Shown here one piece after another: positions 42,140 to 51,805 of a DNA stretch of 64,000 nt. Source of the stretch: Neolewinella marina (GTDB taxonomy: Bacteria > Bacteroidota > Bacteroidia > Chitinophagales > Saprospiraceae); assembly GCF_002631205.1 (NCBI RefSeq), contig NZ_PDLO01000003.1, positions 186,001 through 250,000 of the forward strand, in the 5' to 3' direction. Under the pieces are notes generated by a model. The model saw nothing but the letters and a program-made list of their open reading frames with translations. It ran no database searches and had not been told where the DNA came from. The position numbers and the translations under genes were made by a program. Position 1 is the first letter of the stretch. Every line of letters begins with the position of its first letter.

Positions 42140-44641
42140 TCAGCGGACTACCGTTACCTCGCCGCTCAGCTCGGCCACCGTCCCGTCGATCAGCCGCACC
42201 ACCAGGGTGTAGAAGTAGACTCCCGCGACCGCGCCGTCCCAATAGTTCGCCCCTCCCGCTTCGTAGGACCACACCAGTCCGCCCCAGCGGTGGTACACCT
42301 TCCAGGAAACGATGGCGGCGATGTCCGGCCCCAGGCCCGGCACCCACAGGTCGTTGTGGCCATCTCCATTCGGACTGAAGGCCGTCGGCACGTACACCCG
42401 CGGCGGTCCCCGCTCTACGACCAGGAACAGGCTGTCGCGGGCGGTACAACCGCTGGCGTCCCCGGCCTCTACCGTTATCCACCCGGTTTGGCGGGCGGTA
42501 AGCTGGTAGGACGGACAGGCGACACAGCTCGCGGTGCTGTCCGCGCTCCAGGTGAAGGCCAGGGGAGGTGAGCCTCCGGTAACCTGTGCGGTGTACGTCA
42601 GGGGATCACCCAGCCGCCCGCGCTCCGGCCCGCTGAGCTGGAGGTGGAAGGGGGCCGACGGAGGCACCTCGGCTTCCCGGTAGACCTCGCATCCGTCGTC
42701 CAGACGGACGATTAAGGAATAGAACCCGCTGGCCAGGCCGGTAATGGCATCGGCGGTGAAGGTGGTGTCGGACAGCAGCTTGAGACGCCCGGAGCCGGCG
42801 GGCAATAAAGCTACCCCTCCATCGCTGCCCCCGGGACAGCTCGGGACGGTGACTTCCAGCCTGAAATCGGTATCGGCGGCCGCCGCAACGGTTACTGGCA
42901 GGACGAACGACTGGCATCCCGTAACGTCACTCACCGTCACCTGGTATGCGCCGGGATCGAGGCTGCCCCGGGACCCGGTGCGCGGTCCATCCGACCACGC
43001 ATAGCCGTAAGGCGGCAGCCCTCCGGAAGGGATCACCTCGATCGTACCCCCCGCGAGCCCGCAGCCAGGAAGCTGGAGGTAGCGGGCCGAGATGGGTGGG
43101 GCGTCAACGATCTCGGTGGTGGCCACGGTATCGCAGGCCCCGGCCCTGCCGGACAGGGTGTCGCGATAGAGCCCGGGTTCGCTCCTCCAGCTTCCAGCTA
43201 CCAGAATCGTGTCGCCGGGACACAGCACCCGGGAGGAGAAACTCCTTTCCGTACACCCCGCGCAGGGGCGGTCACAATCATCCACCGCCACCAGCTCCGT
43301 TTCCGGTCGGTCGGCGGCTTCCTCCACCCAGTCGGCGGTAATCATTGTATCACTGAGGGAGCGCTCGCTCCATACCGTTAGCAGGTTGCTTACCGCCACA
43401 GGGGAATCTTCCACTACCAGGCATTCCGCCAGGGGGCGCCCCTCCCCGTCGAGTTGGAGCAGCAACCCCTCGTGGGGCTGGGTGCCGCGGAAACTGTAGG
43501 TGGCCGCTACCAGGATCCGGAAGGGTCTTGCCAGCAACTGCTGGTTTCCGCGCTGGTAAACCTGGGCATTACCGGGGAAGGAGTAACGGCGGGCCCAGCG
43601 TACCTCACCGGAAAACTCCAGTTGCAGCAGGAAGATGTCGCGCTTGCCCACCAGCGAGTAGCCGTACAGGAGCAGTCCCCCATTGTGAATGGCCATTTCG
43701 ATCCCCACCTCTCCGCTGCTGGCGGTCAGGTCGTATTTGCGGCTCCACAACACTTCACCTCCGGCTGCGAAAGCCGTAATAATGGGTAGTGTCCCCTCCG
43801 CTCCGGTAATGCGGTCGAGATCACCCCACTGCAGGAGGTAAGTCCGGCCCTGTTCCACTTCCACATCGAAGGCAAACAGTCGGGCATTGCGGTCGTCAGC
43901 AACGGGACCTACCCGGCTGCTGAGCAGGTTGCCCCCAGGGTCGACCTGCAGCAGGACACTACGGCCAGCGCCGGCACTGCCCCGTACACTGGCCGCCCCG
44001 GCAGCCAGGTATCCGCCATCGGGGTGGGGGAGTAGATCGAAGATGGTTTCTTCCCCGGCCAGGTCATAGTAATGACCCTGACCCAGGGGGCTGCCGTCGT
44101 TTCGGCGGAATCGCTGCAGCAGACCCCGTCGGAAAATCGGGGAGGGCGCTCCGATGCGGGAGCCGGATACTACGTATTCGCCGCCACCTCCCAGCAGGAT
44201 GCCGGTGGGGTCACTCTCGTAGGGGGCCTTGCGGTAGTAGAGTAGCTGGTCGGTGACCGGATTGTAGCGAAAGAGCCCGGCGGTCTGCCGGTTGTCCGAA
44301 AAATGACTGACCACCCCGGCGATCATGCCCTCCGGATCGACGAGCAATCCGTTTACCAGGCTCAGCTCGGTACTCTCCCCGCCGGTCGCGATTGCCCGTT
44401 GCCAGCGTACCACTCCCTCTGCCGATAGCCGGGACAGGAGGATGTCGCCACCCGCCATCCCGCCCACCAGGATATCGCCGCTACCGCCGTAATCCACGAT
44501 ACAGGACAGGCGCACGTCACGCCCCGAATCGTCGTAGTACAGCTGCACATAGCGACTGCCCGTGCAGTGGTTTTCCTGCCCCGCCATCCAGCCGGGAAAG
44601 AAAGCAAGCAACAGCAAAAAATAGCGGAACAAGGCGTTCAT
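42140..44641 (-). CDS. Large secreted protein with gliding-motility-type C-terminal (T9SS type B) domain
   Basis: In this 833-residue protein a signal peptide (FRYFLLLLAFFPGWMAGQ) is followed by a region of beta-propeller-like repeats (about 20-410) with recurring G-x-L-x-W/R-x-R strands. Cysteine-bearing SprB-like beta modules (about 450-740) include SGGLPPYGYAWSDG and VTGGSPPLAFTWSAD. The C-terminus VYVPTAFSPNGDGHNDLWVPG is the gliding-motility-associated sorting domain, so it is exported by the type IX system and probably held on the surface. The start is ATG 44641, immediately before the signal peptide. Its role (adhesin or surface filament) is inferred from the family. Confidence 0.85.
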   Translation of the reverse strand: MNALFRYFLLLLAFFPGWMAGQENHCTGSRYVQLYYDDSGRDVRLSCIVDYGGSGDILVGGMAGGDILLSRLSAEGVVRWQRAIATGGESTELSLVNGLLVDPEGMIAGVVSHFSDNRQTAGLFRYNPVTDQLLYYRKAPYESDPTGILLGGGGEYVVSGSRIGAPSPIFRRGLLQRFRRNDGSPLGQGHYYDLAGEETIFDLLPHPDGGYLAAGAASVRGSAGAGRSVLLQVDPGGNLLSSRVGPVADDRNARLFAFDVEVEQGRTYLLQWGDLDRITGAEGTLPIITAFAAGGEVLWSRKYDLTASSGEVGIEMAIHNGGLLLYGYSLVGKRDIFLLQLEFSGEVRWARRYSFPGNAQVYQRGNQQLLARPFRILVAATYSFRGTQPHEGLLLQLDGEGRPLAECLVVEDSPVAVSNLLTVWSERSLSDTMITADWVEEAADRPETELVAVDDCDRPCAGCTERSFSSRVLCPGDTILVAGSWRSEPGLYRDTLSGRAGACDTVATTEIVDAPPISARYLQLPGCGLAGGTIEVIPSGGLPPYGYAWSDGPRTGSRGSLDPGAYQVTVSDVTGCQSFVLPVTVAAAADTDFRLEVTVPSCPGGSDGGVALLPAGSGRLKLLSDTTFTADAITGLASGFYSLIVRLDDGCEVYREAEVPPSAPFHLQLSGPERGRLGDPLTYTAQVTGGSPPLAFTWSADSTASCVACPSYQLTARQTGWITVEAGDASGCTARDSLFLVVERGPPRVYVPTAFSPNGDGHNDLWVPGLGPDIAAIVSWKVYHRWGGLVWSYEAGGANYWDGAVAGVYFYTLVVRLIDGTVAELSGEVTVVR

Positions 44642-44772
44642 GGCAGTTCCCCAAGTTACCCCCTCCACCAGGAAAGGACCTTGCAGGGTAATACTACCGT
44701 CGCCCGGCGTACGCAGATAGCCAGCGCCGAAGGCGGCACCTACAGTACTAAAGAATTAATAGCCTTAAAGCC

Positions 44773-46578
44773 CTAGAAAGTAATCTTCTCCCCACGCTTC
44801 CGCTCAGCTTCACGCAGCAGCGTTTTGCGCAGGCGCAGACTTTCGGGAGTTACTTCCACGTACTCGTCGGCCTGGATGTACTCGAGGGCTTCCTCCAGGG
44901 AGAATTTGCGGGGCGGTACCAGGCGGGCCTTGTCGTCGTTGCCCGAAGAGCGCATGTTGGTGAGCTTCTTGGTCTTCGTCACGTTGATCACGAGGTCGGC
45001 TGCGCGGCTGTTCTCGCCGATGACCTGTCCTTCGTAGATCTCTTCGTTCGCGTCGATGAAGAAGCGGCCGCGGTCCTGCAGGTTGTTGATCGAGTAAGGG
45101 ATGGCCTTGCCGTTCTCCATGGAGATCAGCGAGCCGTTCAGGCGACCGGGGATTTCACCCTTGTGGGGCTGGAATTCCTTGAAGCGGTGGGTCATGATGG
45201 CCTCACCTTGGGTAGCGGTCAGCATGTTGGAGCGCAGACCGATGATGCCGCGGCTGGGAATCTCGAATTCGAGGACCACCCGCTCACCCTTCGGGGTCAT
45301 GCTCAGCATGGTGCCTTTGCGCTGGGTGACCATGTTGATGGCCGTTCCCGACATCTCGTCCGGCAGGTCGATGGTCAGTTCTTCCACCGGCTCCTGCTTC
45401 ACGCCGTCGATTTCTTTCACGATAACCTGCGGCTGTCCGATCTGGAGCTCGTAGCCCTCGCGGCGCATGGTTTCGATGAGTACGGAAAGGTGCATTACAC
45501 CGCGTCCGAATACCTTGAATTTGTCGGCGCTCTCGGTTTCCTCCACCCGCAGGGCGAGGTTCCGCTCCAGTTCCGCGGTCAGGCGGTCCTTGATGTGGCG
45601 GCTGGTGACGTACTTGCCTTCCTTGCCGAAGAAGGGACTATCGTTGATGGTGAAGACCATGCTCAGCGTGGGCTCGTCGATGGCGATCGTCGGCAGGGCT
45701 TCGGGGTTCTCACCGTCGGCAATGGTGTCGCCGATCTCGAATCCTTCCACGCCGAATACGGCGCAGATGTCTCCGGCCTGTACTTCGTCCACTTCCACGC
45801 GGCCGAATCCTTCGTAAACGAAGAGGCTGCGGGCCCGGGCCTTGGTCTCCACGCCTTCGCGGCTGATGAGGGTAAGTTGTTGGTTGGCCTTCAGGGTACC
45901 CCGGCTCAGTTTGCCGATGGCCATACGACCGATGTACTTGCTGAATTCAATGCTGGTGACCAGCATCTGGGTGTTGCCTTCCTTGATTTTGGGCTCGGGC
46001 ACGTGCTCGAGGATCGCATCCAGCAGGGGCAGGATGTTGTCGGTTTCCTGCCGCCAGTCGGTGCTCATCCAGCCGTTCTTGGCCGATCCGTAGATGGTGG
46101 GGAAGTCGAGCTGGTCCTCGGTAGCGTCCAGGCTGAACATCAGGTCGAATACCATCTCGTGCACCTCTTCAGGGGTACAGTTCGGCTTGTCTACCTTGTT
46201 GATGACAACCAGCGGGTTCAGGCCGAGTTTCAGGGCCTTGTCCATCACGAAGCGGGTCTGCGGCATGGGGCCTTCAAAGGCATCCACCAGCAGCAGTACG
46301 CCGTCGGCCATGTTCAGCACCCGCTCTACCTCACCACCGAAGTCGGCGTGACCAGGGGTGTCGATGATGTTGATCTTGGTGCCCTTGTACTGGATCGAGA
46401 CGTTCTTGGCAAGGATGGTAATCCCGCGTTCCCGCTCCTGGTCGTTGCTGTCCATGATCAGCTCGCCGGGGTTCTCGTGGTCTCCGAAGAGCTGGCCGGC
46501 CAACAGCATTTTGTCCACCAGGGTGGTTTTGCCGTGGTCGACGTGGGCGATGATGGCGATGTTGCGAATAGACTGCAT
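44773..46578 (-). CDS. typA: Translational GTPase TypA/BipA
   Basis: The 601-residue protein begins [23 protein letters not shown] (G1), with [16 protein letters not shown] (G3) and [15 protein letters not shown] (G4). Later domains include the EF-G-like domain III/V and the BipA-specific C-terminal region around [24 protein letters not shown]. TypA binds ribosomes and affects 50S assembly and growth under stress such as cold. Length fits the family (about 600). A TACCTTTG box at 46623-46616 (minus) lies 37 nt before the ATG. Confidence 0.96.
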   Translation of the reverse strand: MQSIRNIAIIAHVDHGKTTLVDKMLLAGQLFGDHENPGELIMDSNDQERERGITILAKNVSIQYKGTKINIIDTPGHADFGGEVERVLNMADGVLLLVDAFEGPMPQTRFVMDKALKLGLNPLVVINKVDKPNCTPEEVHEMVFDLMFSLDATEDQLDFPTIYGSAKNGWMSTDWRQETDNILPLLDAILEHVPEPKIKEGNTQMLVTSIEFSKYIGRMAIGKLSRGTLKANQQLTLISREGVETKARARSLFVYEGFGRVEVDEVQAGDICAVFGVEGFEIGDTIADGENPEALPTIAIDEPTLSMVFTINDSPFFGKEGKYVTSRHIKDRLTAELERNLALRVEETESADKFKVFGRGVMHLSVLIETMRREGYELQIGQPQVIVKEIDGVKQEPVEELTIDLPDEMSGTAINMVTQRKGTMLSMTPKGERVVLEFEIPSRGIIGLRSNMLTATQGEAIMTHRFKEFQPHKGEIPGRLNGSLISMENGKAIPYSINNLQDRGRFFIDANEEIYEGQVIGENSRAADLVINVTKTKKLTNMRSSGNDDKARLVPPRKFSLEEALEYIQADEYVEVTPESLRLRKTLLREAERKRGEKITF

Positions 46579-46846
46579 AAAACTTGGCTTTTGGGGAACT
46601 GCCGATTTGAGCGCGCAAAGGTACGGCTTTTTCTTTTGGCAAAACCCCCGGACTTGTTAAGGGATTGTTTTGTTGGCGGGGCGGCGGAGCGCGGGTTCCG
46701 CGGCCGGCGGGAACCAGCCCGAAGCGCGGGAAGCAACGCAGGCTGTCCGGGTGGACGCCGATCACCCAGGGTGATTTCACCGTAGCGAGTACCTTCCTGA
46801 TCGCCCACCCAAAATCACTTTTCTGACCACACTAACAATTTAACCT
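46579..46846. other. Intergenic region between typA and the VOC gene: -7 boxes, hairpin and palindrome
   Basis: No gene is seen. The typA side holds TACCTTTG at 46623-46616 (minus). A GC-rich hairpin GGTTCC/GGAACC (46694-46715) sits inside a further GCGC/GCGC pairing (46689-46727). ATCACCC-A-GGGTGAT at 46761-46775 is a perfect 7+7 inverted repeat, overlapping the expected -33 region of a TACCTTCC box at 46790-46797 that could start the VOC gene. The palindrome is a candidate operator. Confidence 0.5.
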
Positions 46847-47230
46847 ATGGAAATGATGCATCACGCCCTGAGCTGGGTGGAAATCCCCGTCACTGATTTC
46901 CCCCGTGCCCAGGCTTTCTATAGCGCAATCTTCGACTACGAAATGCCGGAAATGCAGATGGGGCCCGTGCGTATGGGCATCCTCCTCCACGACCAGCAAC
47001 AGGGGGGCATCGGAGGCGCTATCTGCTCAGGTGAGGGGTACACTCCCTCGCCGGACGGGCCCAAGGTCTACCTGAACGGGGGCAAAGACTTGACCGCGGT
47101 CCTCGATCGGGTCGAGGCCGCCGGCGGGCAAGTCCTCCTGTCAAAGACATTTATCAGCCCCGATAGTGGCCATTTCGCGCTGTTTCGCGACACTGAAGGA
47201 AACCACGTGGGCCTCCACTCCATGGGGTAA
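46847..47230 (+). CDS. VOC (glyoxalase/dioxygenase) family protein
   Basis: This 127-residue protein has paired beta-alpha-beta-beta-beta modules of the vicinal oxygen chelate fold: LSWVEIPVTDFPRAQAFYSAIFDYEM and PKVYLNGGKDLTAVLDRVEAAGGQVLLSKTFIS, ending HFALFRDTEGNHVGLHS. Metal ligands are not obvious in the first module. The family includes glyoxalases, dioxygenases and antibiotic-binding proteins. It is convergent with an AraC-type regulator 15 nt away. Confidence 0.85.
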   Translation: MEMMHHALSWVEIPVTDFPRAQAFYSAIFDYEMPEMQMGPVRMGILLHDQQQGGIGGAICSGEGYTPSPDGPKVYLNGGKDLTAVLDRVEAAGGQVLLSKTFISPDSGHFALFRDTEGNHVGLHSMG

Positions 47231-47245
47231 GCCAAGCGGGTAGGA

Positions 47246-48055
47246 TTATCCGCCCAGCGCGACCAGGTTGCCCTCCCCGCGGCGGTAGGCACCGGGTGGC
47301 CGCCCGGTCACCCGGCGAAAGTCGCGGATGAAGTGGGCCTGATCGAAGTAGCCGCAGTCGTAAGCCACACTGGTGAGGTCCAGGTTCGGGTCCCGATTCA
47401 GGGCCTCCACCGCCCGGTTGATGCGCAGCAGATTGAGGTACTGTTTCGGGGTGATCCCTACCACCCGGCGGAATTGTCGCTCGAGTTGCCGCTGGCTGAT
47501 GCATACCTGCCGGGATATATCCGCTACGCTGCATACCGCGCACCGCCGCATCAGCGCGGCCGACCGCGCCACGTAATCCCGGCGGGTTGGCCGCAGGGCG
47601 AGCCGGTGGAGTAGATAATCCTCCGCCCGCGCGATCATTTGGGTCACCTCCGGCTCGGTCCGGATCCGGTCGCACAGTGCGTGAAAGGATTTGTCAAACA
47701 GCAGGTAGCTGTCCTGAAAATCGTCCAGCATCTCCCTTCCCTCCAGCTGGAACAGGGAGGTGAGGGCTTCCGGCCGGAAGCGGATGGTAAATACCGGGAC
47801 CGGCTCGTCAAAGTGTACGCGAAAGGCGCGACGGAACAGCCCGATGAGCATATAGTCGGGCGTGGCCGCCAATCCGTTGCCACCCGGAAGTTGGCAGTGG
47901 CGTTCGCGCAAGTGAATGATGAGTTCCGGACAACCATTTGGGATTACCTCGATCATAGCCCCCCGCCGGGCTTCCGTGTTATACACCCCCCGGGTGTAGC
48001 AACTCACGAAGGGCGCGAGGGGAGGGCTGGGGCGGTAGGTGGAAACGGCGATCAT
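47246..48055 (-). CDS. AraC family transcriptional regulator
   Basis: The 269-residue protein has an N-terminal sensing domain (about 1-150, beginning STYRPSPPLAPFVSCYTRGVYN) of the DUF6597 kind and a C-terminal AraC/XylS double helix-turn-helix (about 165-260) with SVADISRQVCISQRQLERQFRR and SVAYDCGYFDQAHFIRDFRRVTG. The frame runs 135 nt further upstream, but ATG 48055 gives the normal N-terminus. Its targets may include the adjacent VOC gene; this is inferred from convergence only. Confidence 0.9.
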   Translation of the reverse strand: MIAVSTYRPSPPLAPFVSCYTRGVYNTEARRGAMIEVIPNGCPELIIHLRERHCQLPGGNGLAATPDYMLIGLFRRAFRVHFDEPVPVFTIRFRPEALTSLFQLEGREMLDDFQDSYLLFDKSFHALCDRIRTEPEVTQMIARAEDYLLHRLALRPTRRDYVARSAALMRRCAVCSVADISRQVCISQRQLERQFRRVVGITPKQYLNLLRINRAVEALNRDPNLDLTSVAYDCGYFDQAHFIRDFRRVTGRPPGAYRRGEGNLVALGG

Positions 48056-48108
48056 GGCGTGCGGTGGGGGTCCACCGAATTTAGGGAGTATCCGGGGAAC
48101 CCCCCTCC

Positions 48109-48855
48109 TCAAGCGGTGGCGGCGGCCCTGGCCTGGGGTTCCCATACCGTCCGGAGTACCTGGTCGAGGCCTTCCAGGGTTTGCCGGCAATCGCCGTTAA
48201 AGGAGGAACCGTGCATGGTAGCCAGGGTGCGGGGATTGAGGTCCGCCAGGCGCTGGATGATGGACGCCGTGCGGGAGGTGTAGGGGGAATAGCCCATGAG
48301 GGGGCCCTGCTCGAATTCCATCAGGGACCGCTGGTGGTGCGACAGGATGTCCGTATCCGTCAGGGCGGTTACGTCGCCATTCTGGTGCAGCAGGTCGGAG
48401 CAGAGCAGGGTGCCGTTGGTTTCCTCGAAGAGAACGCCGGCGTCCCATCCGTGGGGCAGGTGGGGGGTGCGGATGAAGCGGTAGCGGTTACGTCCCGTCG
48501 TGAAGGTGGCCCCGTCGGCCAGGGCCCGGGCCGGGCGGTCGGCAAAGTCGCCCATGTTGACCAGGGCCCCGACCTCGCTGCAGACCGGGGTAGCTTGGGG
48601 GGCCACACCCAGCCACTCGTTCAGGGCACCGCATTCGTCTACTTCAAAGTGGCTGAAGCCAATCCACCGCAAATCGCGGGGGGCAATCAGTCGACTTAAG
48701 GCCTCGTACACCAGCGGGAACATCCGCCGCATGCCAGCGTGGTATAGCATGGGCTCCTCGTCCCGTAGGAGGAAATGGTTAAACTGGAGGTTCATCTCCG
48801 GCACGAAAACCGAAATTCGGTACACATCGGGGGCAATCTCGGATACGTGGGTCAT
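48109..48855 (-). CDS. MBL-fold protein of the flavodiiron-type (ODE) group
   Basis: This 248-residue protein has a metallo-beta-lactamase fold with SHFEVDECGALNEWL, the HxExD diiron motif of flavodiiron oxygen reductases rather than the HxHxDH of zinc hydrolases. Further ligands are likely in PHLPHGWDAGVLF and LLCSDLLHQNGD, and the late His in MHGSSFNGD. There is no flavodoxin domain. Family members can reduce oxygen or nitric oxide, or act on other substrates; this stand-alone form is not clearly characterised. ATG 48855 is chosen as it precedes the fold's first strand. Confidence 0.82.
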   Translation of the reverse strand: MTHVSEIAPDVYRISVFVPEMNLQFNHFLLRDEEPMLYHAGMRRMFPLVYEALSRLIAPRDLRWIGFSHFEVDECGALNEWLGVAPQATPVCSEVGALVNMGDFADRPARALADGATFTTGRNRYRFIRTPHLPHGWDAGVLFEETNGTLLCSDLLHQNGDVTALTDTDILSHHQRSLMEFEQGPLMGYSPYTSRTASIIQRLADLNPRTLATMHGSSFNGDCRQTLEGLDQVLRTVWEPQARAAATA

Positions 48856-49035
48856 GGCTGCGGGTAGTTTGGTGAGCGATGATCCTAAGTTCGGGGCAGA
48901 AAAGCCACCGCGATTGTAAAAAATCGACGTTGACACACCGACTGTGGTAGGCACCCGCGCGCAGTCGGCTGCTCCCGGCCGGCGTTATTACTCCTCCAGT
49001 ACTTTCCGATAATGACTTAAACAGTGGTCACAAAA

Positions 49036-49068
49036 AACCGGCGGCCGGAACCTTCCCGACCGCCGGTT
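49036..49068 (-). terminator. Intrinsic terminator of the Gfo/Idh gene
   Basis: Read on the minus strand, AACCGGCGG pairs with CCGCCGGTT over 9 bp (49068-49060 with 49044-49036), followed by a run of Ts (49037-49032). It lies 18 nt after the stop of the Gfo/Idh gene. Confidence 0.85.
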
Positions 49069-49085
49069 GTGGACGTCTGATACAA

Positions 49086-50438
49086 TCAGATCTTACGATA
49101 GTCGCCTTCCAGGAACTTGTTGGCGGCCTCCTCGTCGAAGCGGCCGGAGCCGGCGTTCCAGTGGAGGGTTTGACCGGGGAAGCGGCCCGCTACCGTACCC
49201 AGCAGGATGACCTCCGTCAGGCGGGCGGAGTAGCTGAACGGAGCGCTGCAGCTGCCCTTGCCGAGGCAGGCATCCACGAACTGGTGGTAGTGCTTGGGGC
49301 TTTCCGTTTCGTAGTTGCGGATGGGGGTACCCAGTTGCAGGGCCTCGGCGGCCGCGGCGATTTCGGTCGAAATGTCCTGGTACTCGCCGTCGACGATCAT
49401 CCGGGGCTCCTGCATGAAGTGGGGCAGCAGCAGGCGGCCTTTATCGCCGATGAACACCGCGCCCTGGTCGGGTAGGGTTTCTCCGTTGGGCAATTCCAGG
49501 TCGGGGTGGGCGGCCGGAGCGCCGGGGCCATCGTACCAAACCCACTTCAGGCTCTCGCCGGTATACGGGGTGCCGGGGAATTCGTAGGTCACCAGGTTAT
49601 TTTCCGGGAAGCCGTATCCGTTCGGGGGGCGGCATTCATTCACGACGGTGCGCGGGACGTCGAGCTCCAGGGCATTGTAGGGGGTGTCGAAGATGTGGAC
49701 GCCCATATCACCCAGGGTGCCGCAGCCGTAATCTACGATTTGCCGCCAGTTAGTGGGGTGGTAGCGCTCCTCCACGTATTCGCGATCGGGCGCGGTACCC
49801 AGCCAGAGGTTCCAGTCCAGACTGGCGGGAATCGGATCGCTGGTGGTGGGGGCGGGGCCGTCGTAGCCCCAGTTCTTGGGCGACCAGGCCCGTACGGTGT
49901 GCACCTTGCCGACGATGCCCGACTGGATCAACTGGGTGGCCAGGCGGTAATCATAGAAGGAGTGGACCTGAATGCCCATCTGGGTGACCAGGTTCTTTTC
50001 CTTGGCCACCCGGGCCATTTCGCGGGCCTCCGATACGTGGTGGGCCAGCGGCTTCTGGCAGTAGACGGGTTTGTCCATCTCCATGGCCATCAGGGAGGCC
50101 GGAGCGTGGGTGTGATCGGGAGTGGCAACAACCACGGCGTCGATGTCGTCGCCCATTTCGCGCAGCATCTCGCGGTAATCGACGAAGGTGCGGGCGCCAG
50201 GGTGCTTCTCGTGGGCGGCCTTCAGGAAGTTGGCGTCTACGTCACAAAGGGCTACCACCTCCACCGCGGGGTGGGAGGCGATGGCCTTCATATCTTCACT
50301 TCCCTGGTAACCCAGACCGATGTGCGCGGTGCGCAGTCGGGTTTTCTCGGGGCCGGACTGGCCGGAGGTAGCGCAGCCGGGCAACAACAGGGCAGCGGCC
50401 AGGGCGGAACTGCTCTGGATGAATGTTCTTCTTTTCAT
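49086..50438 (-). CDS. Gfo/Idh/MocA family oxidoreductase, Tat-exported lipoprotein
   Basis: The 450-residue protein starts MKRRTFIQSSSALAAALLLP, a twin-arginine signal ending in lipobox LLPGC. The Rossmann domain has AHIGLGYQGSEDM, VALCDVDANFL and VVVATPDHTHAPASLMAMEM, then the family's catalytic-region KPVYCQKPLAHHVSEAREMAR. The C-terminal alpha/beta domain contains DYGCGTLGDMGVHIFDTPYNAL. These enzymes oxidise or reduce sugars and inositols with NAD(P). Gfo/Idh proteins exported by Tat often occur with DUF1080 proteins in Bacteroidota and Planctomycetota, as here with the gene 42 nt upstream. Confidence 0.92.
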   Translation of the reverse strand: MKRRTFIQSSSALAAALLLPGCATSGQSGPEKTRLRTAHIGLGYQGSEDMKAIASHPAVEVVALCDVDANFLKAAHEKHPGARTFVDYREMLREMGDDIDAVVVATPDHTHAPASLMAMEMDKPVYCQKPLAHHVSEAREMARVAKEKNLVTQMGIQVHSFYDYRLATQLIQSGIVGKVHTVRAWSPKNWGYDGPAPTTSDPIPASLDWNLWLGTAPDREYVEERYHPTNWRQIVDYGCGTLGDMGVHIFDTPYNALELDVPRTVVNECRPPNGYGFPENNLVTYEFPGTPYTGESLKWVWYDGPGAPAAHPDLELPNGETLPDQGAVFIGDKGRLLLPHFMQEPRMIVDGEYQDISTEIAAAAEALQLGTPIRNYETESPKHYHQFVDACLGKGSCSAPFSYSARLTEVILLGTVAGRFPGQTLHWNAGSGRFDEEAANKFLEGDYRKI

Positions 50439-50480
50439 GATCGGATTAATCTTGGATTTGGAATCGGTGGAGTGGGGGAG

Positions 50481-51251
50481 TTACAGTTCGCGGATCCGAA
50501 TGTTACGGAACCAGAGCGGGCTGCCGTGGTCCTGCAGGGCGATGTATCCGCTGCGGAACTTGCCGTAGTCGGGGGCATTCTTCCACTTGCCGGAGTCGCG
50601 CTTGGCCTGCCATTCGTCGGACCAGGGCTCGAAGCTCAGCAGCAGCTCACCGTTGAGCCAGTGCTCGGCGCGTTCGGGGGTGAAGACGATCCGACTGGTA
50701 TTCCATTCCCCGGCCGGGTTCAGTTTCTTCTTGGCGGGATCGGGGGTATGCATGGCATAGTCCGCGCCGGTGCTTTGCCAGTCCTGCAGTTTTTCGGGGT
50801 GCTCGGCACCGAACTGACTGTTGTAGGCCGTCAGATCGTGGATGTCGGCGTAACCGGCGTCGTCGATCAGCTGGTATTCGGGGGCAATCGAGGAGGGGCT
50901 GTCGTAACCTTCCTTCACGTGGTAGAAAATGCCACTGTTACCGCCGGGGGGGATTTTCCACTCGAGTTCCAGCTCGAAGTTCTCGAACTCCCGCTCACCG
51001 TAGACGATGTCGCGGCCACCCGTATAGTCCTGTTCCAGCTCCAGCTCGGTGTCGAATTGCAGTACCCCGTCGCGGGCCACCCAGCCGGGAGGAAGTTCCT
51101 CGGCGTTGTAGCCACGCCACCCGTCGGTGGAGGTGCCGTCGAACAGGCTGATCCAGCCGTCACCTTCCGTGGCGGCGGCGTCCTGGTTGTTTTGGCTCGC
51201 GCAGGTGCAGAGCAAAAGGGAGATAAAAAGCAGGGAAAAGAGATTCTTCAT
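50481..51251 (-). CDS. DUF1080 (3-keto-disaccharide hydrolase-type) lipoprotein
   Basis: This 256-residue protein has a lipoprotein signal (MKNLFSLLFISLLLCTC) and a concanavalin-like DUF1080 domain with GWISLFDGTSTDGWRGY, FENFELELEWKIPPGGNSGIFYHV and EYQLIDDAGYADI. Some DUF1080 proteins hydrolyse 3-keto-glycosides; an exported oxidoreductase such as its neighbour could make that keto sugar first. This pairing suggests oxidative sugar breakdown, by inference. The start MKN at 51251 is chosen for its signal peptide. A TACCTTAG box is at 51321-51314 (minus). Confidence 0.85.
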   Translation of the reverse strand: MKNLFSLLFISLLLCTCASQNNQDAAATEGDGWISLFDGTSTDGWRGYNAEELPPGWVARDGVLQFDTELELEQDYTGGRDIVYGEREFENFELELEWKIPPGGNSGIFYHVKEGYDSPSSIAPEYQLIDDAGYADIHDLTAYNSQFGAEHPEKLQDWQSTGADYAMHTPDPAKKKLNPAGEWNTSRIVFTPERAEHWLNGELLLSFEPWSDEWQAKRDSGKWKNAPDYGKFRSGYIALQDHGSPLWFRNIRIREL

Positions 51252-51365
51252 GGGCATGATCGCGGTAAATCGGGAAAGAGAGAGTGAAGTCGGCGGCCTC
51301 GGCCGCGCACTGGCTAAGGTAATACGGGTTATATGAATCACTGGCCCCCTAAAATCGTCAGTTTC

Positions 51366-51728
51366 ATGAACGACGCAAAAGACATGGTACTACATTGGAT
51401 AGAACTGTTTAACCGAGGCGACGCGGATGGACTGGCGGAGCTCTACCACGACGATGCCATCAACCATCAGGTTGCCAACCTGCCCATCCAGGGAAAGCAC
51501 GCTATCCGGGAACTCTTCGCCTACGAGTTCAGCACGGCGGAAATGACTTGCCTGCCCGTCAATCTCTTCCAGGACGACGAGTGGGTCATCCTGGAATGGA
51601 AGGACCCCATGGGATTGCTTGGCTGCGGTTTTTTCCACATCACGGAGGGCAAGATCAAGCTGCAGCGGGGGTATTGGGACAAACTTTCCTTCCTGCGCAT
51701 GCACGGTATGCCGCTACCCACCCGCTAG
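51366..51728 (+). CDS. SnoaL-like / NTF2 family protein
   Basis: The 120-residue protein starts MNDAKDMVLHWIELFNRGDADGLAELYHDDAINHQ, the classical SnoaL-like cone fold beginning, and continues with IQGKHAIRELFAYEF, DEWVILEWKDPMGL and CGFFHITEGKI. Such proteins include polyketide cyclases, ketosteroid isomerases and many small uncharacterised enzymes. The ligand is unknown. An in-frame ATG 33 nt upstream is possible, but the chosen ATG gives the family's usual beginning. It precedes the methyltransferase by 77 nt. Confidence 0.83.
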   Translation: MNDAKDMVLHWIELFNRGDADGLAELYHDDAINHQVANLPIQGKHAIRELFAYEFSTAEMTCLPVNLFQDDEWVILEWKDPMGLLGCGFFHITEGKIKLQRGYWDKLSFLRMHGMPLPTR

Positions 51729-51805
51729 AAACCGGCCAGATTACCGGGTTGCGTGGTACCGGGGCTGTACCTATATTCCTTAACAACTTCACCCACACGA
51801 TTGAT

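Noticed and set aside
41526-42482. N-terminal 319 codons joined to the DUF481 protein frame
   Set aside because: Arg/Gly/Pro-rich sequence overlapping the DUF6580 and gliding-type genes in another frame; the signal peptide at 41525 marks the real start.
46689-46727. GC-rich hairpin near typA as a terminator
   Set aside because: It has no T-run on either side and lies between two divergent start regions.
45163-46785. 540-codon open frame antisense to typA
   Set aside because: Complete overlap with a clear TypA gene and no recognisable domain.
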